Shown: piece after piece, positions 6,625 to 15,452 of the stretch
Layout: each line of letters begins with the position of its first letter
Position numbering within the stretch: the stretch's first letter is position 1
DNA from: Candidatus Paracaedibacteraceae bacterium UBA6184
GTDB lineage: Bacteria; Pseudomonadota; Alphaproteobacteria; UBA6184
Reading direction: 5' to 3'
Assembly: GCA_002422845.1 (NCBI GenBank)
Contig: DITM01000039.1
Coordinates: forward strand, 144-43,660
DNA length: 43,517 nt
Notes under the pieces: model-generated
Seen by the model: only the letters and a program-made list of their open reading frames with translations
Databases searched by the model: none
What the model was told of the DNA's origin: nothing
Translations under genes and position numbers: made by a program

Positions 6625-9567
6625 TTAACCTGCACCATAAACTACGCTATACTTCTGGCCAGAAATTTCGAAACTAATTTCTGTCTGGTTTTCTAAAGTT
6701 TTGCCCGAATCAAGATGAATAACAAATGCATAACCACCAAAATTATCTACGGAGTTAACGGTTATATCTAGGTCATCCACTGTATCATGGAGTACTACGT
6801 TGGTTACTACTGTTCCATCTGCAATCAATCCAGCTTGATCAGCGATCGTCACATCAGAAGCAGTCATCGGATCACTGTTGCTATATGCGTTTAAAGTAAA
6901 GTTATAAGGAATGCTTGAACGGGTCGAAGTTACTCTACCAGCAGCAAATGTAAAATTGGTTCCAAGCATATCTATCCTACCTTTTGGTATAAACGAGCCA
7001 ACAGTATCTGTGGTATAATTTTTTGTAAACTGACCACCCGAGACTGCAGTTGCGCCTGAATATCCAGTCACTGCATTACCTGTTTTAGCTGTAACTGCGG
7101 GTGTTATTCCATTAAAAGCAGTTGGAACCGTAAAGGTTACTGTTCCAGAACCATCAAAAGCAGCACTAAAACCTGCCCCAATAGTAGGTGTAGTAAATGT
7201 AACGGTCACATCTTTGTAAGGACCTGCAGTAGTAATTGTAGCTGTGACAGATTCACCCACAGCATCAAACGTTAATCCACTTAGTGAAACATAAAAATTT
7301 CCTTCATCATCAACAACAATTGTTCCAGTCGCTGTTGTATTGTTAGTAGATCTAATTGAAACGTTATAAGTCCCTGGTGCTATATTTTCTACAGTTCCCG
7401 TTGCTTTTAAATAAGGACTTGTAGTATTTTTTATTATTTCTACAAATTCTATTGATGAAGTAGTACCCCCACCAGTAGGAGTAGGAGTACCACCACCAGT
7501 AAGAGGAGGAGGAGCCGCCGCTGCTTGAGTAATATTTGCTGTTGTACTTGATTGCGGCACTAAAGTATAATTCTTGCGATCTTCTAGTAAAACCGTGTCA
7601 ACATAACTAACATTAACTGTAACTTCTTTGTTGGCGCCTGCACTGGCATCATCAAATGTAGCATCATTTACTTTTACAAGGTTAGCGTTTGTAAAACTGC
7701 CTAACGTTGCTGTTGCAGACTTATCCGTTGCTACATATGTTCTATTTGCTGCCGTAGCCTTTGGCGAAATAATTTTTTGCACCACAGTAAATGATGCGCT
7801 TTTAGTTGAAAATCGTGCAGGAGCAGTTTCAGGTGCAGAAACCTCAAACGTATAATTTCCTACCGAAAGTCCTTTAAACTGGATTGTTTGATCTGATTTT
7901 AAAAAAGATTCAGAAGATAATAGTGATAGTTTTTCCCATGTTGTACCACCGTCCAAACTTGCAGTGTATGTATCTTTATCGACTAGTACACCATCTAATT
8001 TCAGTGTAAGATTTGGCTTAATTGATAACGTTTTTAATCCTTCACTGGGGATAGACTTAATTTCTACAGTGTTACCATAAATAAATTGATCTGTTGTTGT
8101 TTGATCTACTGAAAAATAATATTTGTGCTTTGGACTGTTTGAATCTGCTGGATCTTTTTGTATTTCAACATAGTACACACCATATTCTGTGATTCCACCC
8201 ACAGTAAGTGATTTTCCGTCTGTTAAAAGGCTAGGCGTAGCTCCTTCTATTTCTGTGCCCGTACGCAACACAGCATCATACTTAAATATTTTCTCAGCTC
8301 CTGTCAGCGTTTTAGCAACAGGTAGATTGACTGTAACTGAGGGTATTGTAGCGACTGTATTCTCCTGAAGCTTTAGCTCTAAGCTCTTTTCTAAAATTGG
8401 GGTTGAAATCCATTCTGGATAATACGTTGGAATATGGTTTTTTAATAACTCATCAACCTCAATGGGATCGTTTTTATATTCTTTGTCTAACCAGGGTTTT
8501 AGTTTCAGCATTAAAAAATATGCCAAACGATAATGTTGATTATCTGCACTGAGATTAGAACGTTTAACTCTAATAATATCCTTATCAGCTAAATAACTAA
8601 TATAGGGTGCCGCAGAATTTGATGCAGTCACATCGCTGAAAAGATTATCAGTGGGTACGTACGTATCAGTATAACCATCTGCCTTAGCTATCATTGTTGT
8701 AACGTCTGCTCTGGTCATATTGTCATTATAATCAGTACTTGTATCCATAAACCCCTTATCAACAGCATACTGAATATAGGGTGTAGCCCAATCTGGTGAT
8801 GTGCCTACATCTGTAGTTGATGTATAATCAGCAGTATAACCATGCGCTTTAGCTATCATCACTGCCATTGCTGCTTTAGTAACAATCCCCGTAGGATTAA
8901 ATGCAGTCGGCGAAGCACCATTAACAATACCTTTACTCTTTAGGTAATAAATATAGGGTGCCGCAGCATTATCTGCAGACACATCTGTAAAAGAACTTGA
9001 TGTATAGCTTGATGCATCCGAATCCTTATAACCGTGCATTCTGGCGATCATCACAGCTGCTTCTGCTCGGGTTATATTTTCGGTGGGATTAAACGCAGGT
9101 TTTATATCACTTTCAGCACCGAACATCGCATCTGTTTTTGTTATTGCCCCCTTATAAAGGTTTGCTTTGTCTTTAAATGTTTCAACAGTGTCAGTGTCAG
9201 ATTTTGCTCCATGCCTTTCTTCAATATCGTTAATCGCATCAGCATCCGCAGTTAATGCCGCCGCAATCATATTTTGAAGATTAGTCAAGTTTCCTTTAAC
9301 AGTAGCATCTGTAACTGCACTCAGCATTAATACTACATCAGCCATAATTGTTGCACGATGGGCTTGTTGCTGTTCTTTAATTGCCTTCATAACAGGATTA
9401 TCATCAGCTAAGTCTACAAAGTTTGCGTTATGATGAGTTATATACCCGTCACCTACAGTTGTTTCTCTATTAAGAGGCAACACATCAGCCATCGTGACGG
9501 TAACACCAGAGCTTAAACAGGTAAAAACGGTTGATTGTAATAATATTTTTTTGAATTTTGATTCCAC
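6625..9567 (-). CDS. SLH-domain surface protein with Ig/MBG-like repeats
   Basis: A 980-residue exported protein. A Sec signal peptide spans about residues 1-27 (ending VTMA). Three S-layer homology repeats occupy about 155-335: each has a TRAE-like motif (ITRAEAAVMIARMHGY, VTKAAMAVMIAKAHGY, MTRADVTTMIAKADGY) followed by APYI.YL..KGI. The rest is beta-rich, with an MBG/YDG-like repeat near 600-690 (TYVATDKSATATL ... KNYTL) and a Pro/Thr/Gly linker (TPTPTGGG). Initiation is GTG at 9567 with AAGGGA eight bases upstream; the nearby ATG at 9572 is out of frame. SLH domains usually bind cell-wall polymers in Firmicutes or the envelope of cyanobacteria, so the gene is unusual here. First gene of the surface operon. 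Confidence 0.85.
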   Translation of the reverse strand: MESKFKKILLQSTVFTCLSSGVTVTMADVLPLNRETTVGDGYITHHNANFVDLADDNPVMKAIKEQQQAHRATIMADVVLMLSAVTDATVKGNLTNLQNMIAAALTADADAINDIEERHGAKSDTDTVETFKDKANLYKGAITKTDAMFGAESDIKPAFNPTENITRAEAAVMIARMHGYKDSDASSYTSSSFTDVSADNAAAPYIYYLKSKGIVNGASPTAFNPTGIVTKAAMAVMIAKAHGYTADYTSTTDVGTSPDWATPYIQYAVDKGFMDTSTDYNDNMTRADVTTMIAKADGYTDTYVPTDNLFSDVTASNSAAPYISYLADKDIIRVKRSNLSADNQHYRLAYFLMLKLKPWLDKEYKNDPIEVDELLKNHIPTYYPEWISTPILEKSLELKLQENTVATIPSVTVNLPVAKTLTGAEKIFKYDAVLRTGTEIEGATPSLLTDGKSLTVGGITEYGVYYVEIQKDPADSNSPKHKYYFSVDQTTTDQFIYGNTVEIKSIPSEGLKTLSIKPNLTLKLDGVLVDKDTYTASLDGGTTWEKLSLLSSESFLKSDQTIQFKGLSVGNYTFEVSAPETAPARFSTKSASFTVVQKIISPKATAANRTYVATDKSATATLGSFTNANLVKVNDATFDDASAGANKEVTVNVSYVDTVLLEDRKNYTLVPQSSTTANITQAAAAPPPLTGGGTPTPTGGGTTSSIEFVEIIKNTTSPYLKATGTVENIAPGTYNVSIRSTNNTTATGTIVVDDEGNFYVSLSGLTFDAVGESVTATITTAGPYKDVTVTFTTPTIGAGFSAAFDGSGTVTFTVPTAFNGITPAVTAKTGNAVTGYSGATAVSGGQFTKNYTTDTVGSFIPKGRIDMLGTNFTFAAGRVTSTRSSIPYNFTLNAYSNSDPMTASDVTIADQAGLIADGTVVTNVVLHDTVDDLDITVNSVDNFGGYAFVIHLDSGKTLENQTEISFEISGQKYSVVYGAG

Positions 9568-9623
9568 TGCATTAATCCCTTATTATTGTAATAATTGTTT
9601 TTATTAAGATTAAACGAAAAAAG

Positions 9624-9652
9624 TTTATACTATATTAACACTGCAGAATGAA
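9624..9652 (-). promoter_or_regulatory. Candidate sigma-70 promoter of the surface operon
   Basis: On the minus strand TTCATT (9652-9647) and TATAAA (9629-9624) are separated by 17 bases, placing a start site about 50 bases before the GTG of the SLH gene. The -10 is good and the -35 weak. The surrounding 9568-9767 region holds no other gene. Confidence 0.4.
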
Positions 9653-9767
9653 ATTGGACAGATATACTTTGAAGTTAGAAGTGTAATCCGCACTTGGATA
9701 AGTCGAATCTAATGTGATGGGGCAGGGATCATTACAGACGTATGAACTCGCAGGTTATCAACTGCAC

Positions 9768-10388
9768 TTAGGCTGGTTTGAAATCGCACAATTCACTCAC
9801 AACACAGTCAGCACATTTTGGTTTTCTGGCCACACATGTATATCGCCCATGAAGCACCAATAAATGATGGGCATCTTTTAAAAACTCAGTAGGAATAATT
9901 CGTTCTAACTCAGCTTCGATTTTATCGGGATTTGTTGCAGACGATAATCCCAACCGATTAGAAACCCGCGCAACGTGGGTATCCACTGGAATCGTCGGTT
10001 GATCAAAAATAACGTTCAGCACTACATTGGCAGTTTTGCGTCCAACGCCAGGCAATGTAATCAGATCCTCTCGATTCCCTGGAACGGTGCTGTTATATCG
10101 ATCAATCAGCTCATGGCTTAACTTGATAACATTTGCAGACTTTGTATTAAACAAGCCTATGGTTTTGATATATTCTTTTAACCCATCAACGCCAAGCTCA
10201 ATCATTTGCGCTGGTGTTGAAATGATCTCAAATAATCTTTCAGTAGCTTTATTCACGCCCTTATCTGTACTTTGAGCAGACAGAACAACCGCCACCAAAA
10301 GTGTATACGGATTGGTATAGTTTAATTCAGTTTCCGGAATCTCAATATGATTCTGCAACCGTTGAAAAATAGTATGAATACGTAACAT
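9768..10388 (-). CDS. nth: Endonuclease III (DNA glycosylase/AP lyase)
   Basis: A base-excision repair enzyme removing oxidised pyrimidines and nicking the abasic site. About 206 residues, normal for Nth. Key features: helix-hairpin-helix with catalytic Lys in LPGVGRKTA (near residue 118), catalytic Asp in VDTHVARVSNRLGL (near 136), and a C-terminal [4Fe-4S] cluster motif C-x6-C-x2-C-x5-C in CVARKPKCADCVVSELC. The ATG at 10388 is preferred over a GTG six bases upstream: it follows a TGGGG site and matches the family N-terminus. It lies 25 bp after the LOG-family gene and is probably cotranscribed with it. Confidence 0.96.
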   Translation of the reverse strand: MLRIHTIFQRLQNHIEIPETELNYTNPYTLLVAVVLSAQSTDKGVNKATERLFEIISTPAQMIELGVDGLKEYIKTIGLFNTKSANVIKLSHELIDRYNSTVPGNREDLITLPGVGRKTANVVLNVIFDQPTIPVDTHVARVSNRLGLSSATNPDKIEAELERIIPTEFLKDAHHLLVLHGRYTCVARKPKCADCVVSELCDFKPA

Positions 10389-10413
10389 GCACACCCCAGT
10401 AAATATAGCTGGA

Positions 10414-10962
10414 TTATGCCACTTTAAAGTTTTGAAGTAAAGTTACCAATTCTTGGGAATTATTCACAAATACCACCATATCAATGTGATGTTGTTTAAT
10501 AAACCCTTCTTTCTTCATTGCTTCAAACAATGCTTTTAGGGGATCCCAATATCCATTGTGATTATAAATCAGCACTGGATTTGCATGAATTTGCAGCTGT
10601 TTCCACGTAACGATTTCAAAGAATTCATCTAATGTTCCGTAACCACCGGGTAATATTAGGAAAATATCACTGTTCTCAAACATCATGCTTTTACGCAAAT
10701 GCATGTTTTCAACAATGCGAGCTTCTGAAATTTTAGTATTGATCTGTTCAATTTCCGCTAATTGCTTCGTTGTAATGCCCAGAACTTTTCCACCATTGTC
10801 CATGACTGAACTAGACACTGTTCCCATTAAACCGGTGCTACCCCCACCATAGACCAACTGATAGTTTGTGGCGGCAATAATGCGCCCCACTTCACGCGCT
10901 TCAGCATGATACTCTTCGGGGATGCTTAAACTAGCCCCCGTATATACACAAATTGATTTCAT
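10414..10962 (-). CDS. LOG-family (TIGR00730) nucleotide phosphoribohydrolase
   Basis: A 182-residue Rossmann-fold protein of the LOG family, whose studied members release the base from nucleoside 5'-monophosphates (cytokinin activation in plants; broader AMP hydrolysis in bacteria). The diagnostic PGGYGTLDE motif is near residue 105, with LVYGGGSTGLMG near 37 and MHLRKSMM near 87 completing the active site. Full length. The ribosome site before the ATG at 10962 is weak. It heads a two-gene unit with nth and is divergent from the hydrolase gene at 11057. The physiological substrate here is not known. Confidence 0.9.
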   Translation of the reverse strand: MKSICVYTGASLSIPEEYHAEAREVGRIIAATNYQLVYGGGSTGLMGTVSSSVMDNGGKVLGITTKQLAEIEQINTKISEARIVENMHLRKSMMFENSDIFLILPGGYGTLDEFFEIVTWKQLQIHANPVLIYNHNGYWDPLKALFEAMKKEGFIKQHHIDMVVFVNNSQELVTLLQNFKVA

Positions 10963-10988
10963 TTTATTATTCTTATTTTATTCAATAT

Positions 10989-11025
10989 TTGATTATTAGC
11001 GTGAATCTGGTTAATATCTGGTTAA
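10989..11025 (+). promoter_or_regulatory. Candidate promoter with 11-bp tandem repeat
   Basis: Between the divergent LOG-family gene and hydrolase gene, TTGATT (10989-10994) and TAATAT (11012-11017) are 17 bases apart, facing the hydrolase-tyrS operon. TCTGGTTAA occurs twice on the same face (11006-11014 and 11017-11025), one helical turn apart, as a regulator site might. Confidence 0.3.
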
Positions 11026-11056
11026 AATATCCTAAATTTATTCGTGAGTATACTTT

Positions 11057-11701
11057 ATGCCTGCATTATTATTAAATACACCCGAAGGTGAACTCGAGAT
11101 TCGCTATCATGAAGCGACTCATCCTGATGCGCCTATGGCGTTGATTTTGCACCCACACCCAGAACATGGCGGAACAATGAATAATAAGGTTGTATATACA
11201 TTGTACCAGCTATTTGTTGAACAAGGATTTCATGTGGCTCGATTCAATTTTCGCGGAGTAGGGCAGTCCACTGGGCATTTTGACTTTGGTGAAGGTGAAC
11301 TTCGTGACGGTATTTATGTACTCAACTGGATGAGATCAACCTTTCCAAAGACTTCCGAAATATGGATTTCGGGATTTTCATTTGGTTCATGGGTCGCACT
11401 TCAATTATTGAAGAAAAATCCAGATATACAGCAGTTTATCTGTGCTGCACCTCCCGTCAATGTCTATGATTTCAGCTTTATGTTACCCATGGATCGAGAG
11501 GGGCTATTTGTGCAAGGAACCACTGATACTATTGTGAACCCATCCTCGACAAAGGAATTAGCAGAAAAGATCTCTCGCATATCAGAAATTGGGGTTGAAT
11601 GCCATATGATCGACGGAGCAGATCACTTTTTTGCAGGAAAATTAGACCAACTCACCGATATTACAACACGTTATATTCAAACCAAGCGAGGCACATTGTG
11701 A
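11057..11701 (+). CDS. Alpha/beta hydrolase (COG2945-like)
   Basis: A 214-residue cytoplasmic alpha/beta hydrolase, common in alphaproteobacteria but with no settled substrate. Motifs: HPHPEHGG near residue 32 (oxyanion region), RFNFRGVGQSTG near 64, the nucleophile elbow GFSFG near 116, and a late GADHFF supplying the catalytic His. Its stop TGA overlaps the GTG start of tyrS (GTGA), so the genes are translationally linked. First gene of the hydrolase-tyrS-bcp-cca-rhodanese operon. The ribosome site is weak. Confidence 0.88.
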   Translation: MPALLLNTPEGELEIRYHEATHPDAPMALILHPHPEHGGTMNNKVVYTLYQLFVEQGFHVARFNFRGVGQSTGHFDFGEGELRDGIYVLNWMRSTFPKTSEIWISGFSFGSWVALQLLKKNPDIQQFICAAPPVNVYDFSFMLPMDREGLFVQGTTDTIVNPSSTKELAEKISRISEIGVECHMIDGADHFFAGKLDQLTDITTRYIQTKRGTL

Positions 11702-12984
11702 CACTTATTTCTGACTTTTTAGTTGAAGCTCAAGCACGAGGATTTATCCATCAATCATCAGACTTAGACGGTCTTGATGCAATTATGAGTCAAGGGCGCA
11801 TCGTTGCTTATGCCGGGTTTGATCCAACAGCAACCAGCTTACATGTCGGGCACATGGTTCCGATTATGTTACTACGTTTGTTGCAACGCAAAGGTCATAA
11901 ACCCATTGTAATTATGGGGGGAGCAACCGCTCGCATTGGGGATCCATCGTTTAAGAATGAAATGCGCAAGATCCTGTCGGATGAACAGATCAAAGAAAAT
12001 ATGGCATCGATTCAATCTGTATTTCAACACTTTTTACAGTTTGGACCTGGGGGCAACAACGCCATTATGCTGGATAATGCAGAATGGTTAAATAAACTCG
12101 CTTATCTAGATTTTTTACGAGACTTTGGAACGCACATCACAGTCAATCGTTTGTTGACATTTGATACCATTAAAACACGTCTAGAAAACAACTTACCTTT
12201 AAGTTTCCTTGAATTTAATTACATGTTGTTTCAGGCCTATGATTATTATCATTTGAATAAGAATTTTAACTGTGTCTTACAAATCGGTGGATCTGACCAA
12301 TGGGCCAACATTTTAAATGGTGCTGAATTTGTACGTCGAACCTCTCAAAAAACTGCATATGCGTTAACAACGCCTCTGTTAACCACAGCGTCAGGTGCCA
12401 AGATGGGCAAGACTGAAAATGGAGCCGTATGGTTAAATGCAGACTTAATGTCCGATTATGATTTCTGGCAGTTTTGGCGAAATACTCATGACGATGATGT
12501 GATCAGATTTTTAAAAATGTTTACAGATTTGCCATTAAGCGAAATTGATAGCCTATCTCACTTTAAAGGGCAAGAACTCAACGATGTAAAAAAACGTTTG
12601 GCTGACGAAGTCACCAAACTTGTTCGCGGAGATCAATCACTGACAGGCATTCATGAAACGACATCTAAAGTATTTGAACTGGATGCTAAAGCCTATACCA
12701 TCACGGGTACAGATACTGATGGTAACCCCATCTTGCAAACATCCCTACCCATAAAAGATCTTTCGATGGATGAAGGTGGGGCTCTGCAAGCGTTTTCAGT
12801 TGTTGTAACAGCAGGACTGGCAGAATCCAACGGTGAAGCCCGACGGTTGATCCGTGGCAAAGGCATCAAAATTCAAGATATTGTGATTGAGGATGAAAAT
12901 TTACAGATTACAATTCCTGAAGATCGCGTTATAAAAGTATCAGCCGGCAAAAAACGAAACGCTCTTATCCGAGTTGTTGTTTAA
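11698..12984 (+). CDS. tyrS: Tyrosyl-tRNA synthetase
   Basis: Charges tRNA-Tyr with tyrosine. 428 residues, normal for the bacterial enzyme. The class I signature appears as HVGH (His49) and KMGKT (Lys235-Thr239, the KMSKS loop variant usual in TyrRS); QIGGSDQWANI is the tyrosine/ATP-site motif, and an S4-type RNA-binding domain fills the C-terminus (about 360-428). The reading frame is open further upstream, but the GTG at 11698 is chosen because it gives a family-length N-terminus (MTLISDFLVEAQARGF) and the four-base GTGA overlap with the hydrolase stop. Confidence 0.96.
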   Translation: MTLISDFLVEAQARGFIHQSSDLDGLDAIMSQGRIVAYAGFDPTATSLHVGHMVPIMLLRLLQRKGHKPIVIMGGATARIGDPSFKNEMRKILSDEQIKENMASIQSVFQHFLQFGPGGNNAIMLDNAEWLNKLAYLDFLRDFGTHITVNRLLTFDTIKTRLENNLPLSFLEFNYMLFQAYDYYHLNKNFNCVLQIGGSDQWANILNGAEFVRRTSQKTAYALTTPLLTTASGAKMGKTENGAVWLNADLMSDYDFWQFWRNTHDDDVIRFLKMFTDLPLSEIDSLSHFKGQELNDVKKRLADEVTKLVRGDQSLTGIHETTSKVFELDAKAYTITGTDTDGNPILQTSLPIKDLSMDEGGALQAFSVVVTAGLAESNGEARRLIRGKGIKIQDIVIEDENLQITIPEDRVIKVSAGKKRNALIRVVV

Positions 12985-13013
12985 AATAAATATAATTATT
13001 TAGGAGATCTCAA

Positions 13014-13472
13014 ATGGTATCAGCAGGTACAAAAGCCCCAAATTTTACACTTCAAATTGATGATGGTAGCAATATAAAACTATCGGATTATCTAGGGCAA
13101 AAAGTCGTTATTTATTTCTATCCAAAAGATAACACTCCAGGTTGCACTACCGAAGCCTGCGATTTTAGGGAATCTATTCAACAGTTCAATACACTTAATT
13201 GCAAGGTAATTGGAATTTCCAGAGACTCAGTAGCAACCCATGTGAAATTCAAAGAAAAATTTAGTTTAAACTTTCCTTTGGGTGCCGATGAAGAGGGTGC
13301 CGTATGTCAATTGTATGGCGTTTGGGCAGAAAAATCGATGTTCGGTAAAAAATACTTTGGGATTAATCGTGCTACATTTTTAATTGATGAACAGGGGACA
13401 GTAACACATGTTTGGCCAAACGTCAGTGTGTCAACGCATATTAAGGATATTCTAACCGTATTACAATCATGA
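13014..13472 (+). CDS. bcp: Thiol peroxidase of the BCP/PrxQ class
   Basis: A 152-residue atypical 2-Cys peroxiredoxin reducing H2O2 and organic peroxides with thioredoxin. The peroxidatic site is FYPKDNTPGCTTEACDF with Cys44, and the resolving Cys49 lies five residues later, as in E. coli BCP. AGGAG sits before the ATG. It starts 29 bp after tyrS and its stop overlaps the start of cca by four bases (ATGA). TrxB, encoded at 2201-3136, would feed electrons through thioredoxin. Confidence 0.95.
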   Translation: MVSAGTKAPNFTLQIDDGSNIKLSDYLGQKVVIYFYPKDNTPGCTTEACDFRESIQQFNTLNCKVIGISRDSVATHVKFKEKFSLNFPLGADEEGAVCQLYGVWAEKSMFGKKYFGINRATFLIDEQGTVTHVWPNVSVSTHIKDILTVLQS

Positions 13473-14701
13473 CACCAGTTGGACACTTATCAACTGTACC
13501 GTGGGACTCTCACACGGCGTTAGGACAGTTTATACAGAAACTGGCAACCAAAAAAATTAATGCACGCCTAGTCGGGGGCGCAGTTCGAGAAGCTCTCTTG
13601 AATCGCTTTGATCAACGTTGCGATATTGACCTAGCCGTAGACGTCACACCGGGGGAAATGATCGCAGTCTGCTTGGAATTAGAAATTCAAGTCATCCCCT
13701 CTGGACTTATGTATGGAACTGTAACGTGTATTTTAGACTGCAAACCTTATGAGATCACATCCTTGCGCAAAGATGTTGCAACCGATGGCAGAAAAGCTCT
13801 TGTTAGTTATACTAAAGACTGGTTTGAAGATGCTGCACGCAGAGACCTAACGATCAATGCACTATATGCAGACTGGGATGGAACATATTATGATCCAACA
13901 GGGCAGGGTATTGAAGATTTAAATAACCAGTATTTACGGTTCATCGGCGCCCCAGAACAGCGAATCCAAGAAGACTATCTGCGCAGTGTTCGTTTTTTTA
14001 GATTTATGGCTTTGTTTACCAACACGAAATATGATGAAGAAGCTTTTAAAGCATGCTTAAAATTAGCATCTCAATTACATATGGTTTCCATAGAACGAAA
14101 ATGGAGTGAACTGCAAAAAATAGTTAAATCAAATTATCCGCTCAACGCAATAGAGGCTTTAATATCTTCAAACCTAATGCTGCAAGTCTGCCGGGTTAAT
14201 TGGTCGTTAAATAAATTAGAACACTCTATTCATTGGGTTCATAATCATTTTAACGATATATTTTACGCGCTTTTAGGTGGCATTAATCACTTTCAAATTG
14301 ACCGCAACATTTGCATTCCAATTAGCCTACAAAAACGATTGGATGAAGCTTTCAAGGTTGCGATTCAAAAAGATATCAATTTAAAAGAGCTCTATCTTGT
14401 TGGACGATCTGTTTATAAAGATGTTTATATACGGAACCTAATTACAACTCAAAATTTCTCAGTTGAAGCCTTAAATGATTGCAATGAAAAACTTCGACAA
14501 ATTGATACGATGGACATACCTAAATTTCCAGTATCTGGCGGAGACCTCCAAGAATTGGGATTTACACCAGGTCCACTCATGGGGGAAATTTTAAAAACAA
14601 CTGAGCGGTGGTGGGTTGAAAATGACTTCACACCCGATCATAAAAACTGCCTAAAACATATTCAACTTTTACATTTAGCAAAACTGAGAGATAAAATATG
14701 A
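13469..14701 (+). CDS. cca: tRNA nucleotidyltransferase / poly(A) polymerase family
   Basis: A class II nucleotidyltransferase of 410 residues, predicted to add or repair the tRNA 3' CCA. The head has ARLVGGAVREALL and the metal-binding CDIDLAVD (near residue 55), then ITSLRKD and the RRDLTINAL motif (near 128) that selects ATP/CTP, followed by YLRFIGAPEQRIQEDYLRSVRFFRF and a divergent helical tail. Alphaproteobacterial enzymes of this type are usually annotated CCA-adding. It overlaps bcp upstream and the rhodanese gene downstream, both by ATGA. Confidence 0.92.
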   Translation: MTPVGHLSTVPWDSHTALGQFIQKLATKKINARLVGGAVREALLNRFDQRCDIDLAVDVTPGEMIAVCLELEIQVIPSGLMYGTVTCILDCKPYEITSLRKDVATDGRKALVSYTKDWFEDAARRDLTINALYADWDGTYYDPTGQGIEDLNNQYLRFIGAPEQRIQEDYLRSVRFFRFMALFTNTKYDEEAFKACLKLASQLHMVSIERKWSELQKIVKSNYPLNAIEALISSNLMLQVCRVNWSLNKLEHSIHWVHNHFNDIFYALLGGINHFQIDRNICIPISLQKRLDEAFKVAIQKDINLKELYLVGRSVYKDVYIRNLITTQNFSVEALNDCNEKLRQIDTMDIPKFPVSGGDLQELGFTPGPLMGEILKTTERWWVENDFTPDHKNCLKHIQLLHLAKLRDKI

Positions 14702-15039
14702 AACACATTGAAACACTTACACTTCATCAACTGATTCAAGAAAATCCCAATCTAGTTGTGATTGATGTGCGCTCTCCCGAAGAATATCGCCTAGCGCATG
14801 TGGCTCAAGCTATATCAATGCCCTTAGACACTCTTATGGCTTATCCAACGGAATCTGTCGATCAAATTAAAGAATGGGCAGGCACTCAGGAAACGATATA
14901 CGTAATATGCTTGTCTGATCGTCGCTCATTTATGGCGTGTCATAAATTATCAGAACATAATGTTAAGAATACATGTTTTATCAAAGGTGGTACTCAGGGA
15001 TGGATAACAGCCGGATACTCTATTGTATCTGGTCTTTAA
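14698..15039 (+). CDS. Single-domain rhodanese
   Basis: A 113-residue rhodanese-like protein, likely a cytoplasmic sulfur carrier or thiosulfate/persulfide transferase. VIDVRSPEEYRLAHV is the CH2A motif and the catalytic loop is CLSDRRS (Cys near residue 83), followed by KGGTQGWITAGY typical of the C-terminal helix. It overlaps cca by four bases (ATGA) and ends the operon. Its last bases run into the first of two direct repeats that bracket the next 370 bp. Confidence 0.92.
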   Translation: MKHIETLTLHQLIQENPNLVVIDVRSPEEYRLAHVAQAISMPLDTLMAYPTESVDQIKEWAGTQETIYVICLSDRRSFMACHKLSEHNVKNTCFIKGGTQGWITAGYSIVSGL

Positions 15040-15452
15040 TCTTTTACCAAAAATACGATTAAAGCGGTTTTTAAAAAACTTCATTTCATTCATAAAGCAT
15101 TAAGTTTTATCTGATACGTTGAAAAAAGGTAGGCAAGATACATCGACAGCCAGGTCGGTGCGTAATAACCAACGACGAAATTATTACAGAGTACTATGTG
15201 ATAGTATAGTCGAGATGGATCAAGGTTGGAATCTTAATTTGTTCACTAATCGTAAAAACTCAAGTTTTTATGGTTACCTTGGTTATTATGTTGAGGTGGT
15301 GGCGGGGGGGCAGTGGAGTTTCATCGATGTTCAGGTGGGCCTCGGAGTTTCATCGATGTTCAGGTGGGCCCCACTGTTAAGTGGGTCACTCAAACTAAAC
15401 TCAATCAGAATGCTCTGCCCATGAAGTACTAATCTTTTACCAAAATACGATT
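15037..15452. repeat. Insertion-like segment bounded by 23-24-bp direct repeats
   Basis: 15037-15060 and 15430-15452 are the same sequence (TAATCTTTTACCA then AAATACGATT) apart from one A. The right copy is the 3' end of the convergent secreted-protein gene; the left copy abuts the rhodanese stop. The roughly 370 bp between them has no convincing gene but contains a 27-bp near-tandem repeat and a G-rich tract. This looks like an insertion that duplicated its target, or a slipped duplication. Confidence 0.65.
15315..15370. repeat. 27-bp sequence repeated in near tandem
   Basis: The same 27 bases (starting GGAGTTTCATCGATG, ending CAGGTGGGCC) occur at 15315-15341 and 15344-15370, separated by two bases. 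CAGTGG at 15311-15316 and CCACTG at 15371-15376 bracket the pair as an inverted repeat. Possibly the end of a mobile element; not matched to a known one. Confidence 0.85.

Noticed and set aside
11599..11697. N-terminal extension of tyrS
   Set aside because: The extra residues overlap the hydrolase in another frame and are absent from TyrRS; the GTG at 11698 gives the family start.
15315..15370. CRISPR array
   Set aside because: Only two copies with a two-base gap; no spacers and no cas genes in the window.
15119..15424. A 101-codon plus-strand frame between rhodanese and the secreted protein
   Set aside because: It lies wholly in the insertion-like segment, includes the 27-bp repeat in shifted frames, has no ribosome site and resembles nothing known.
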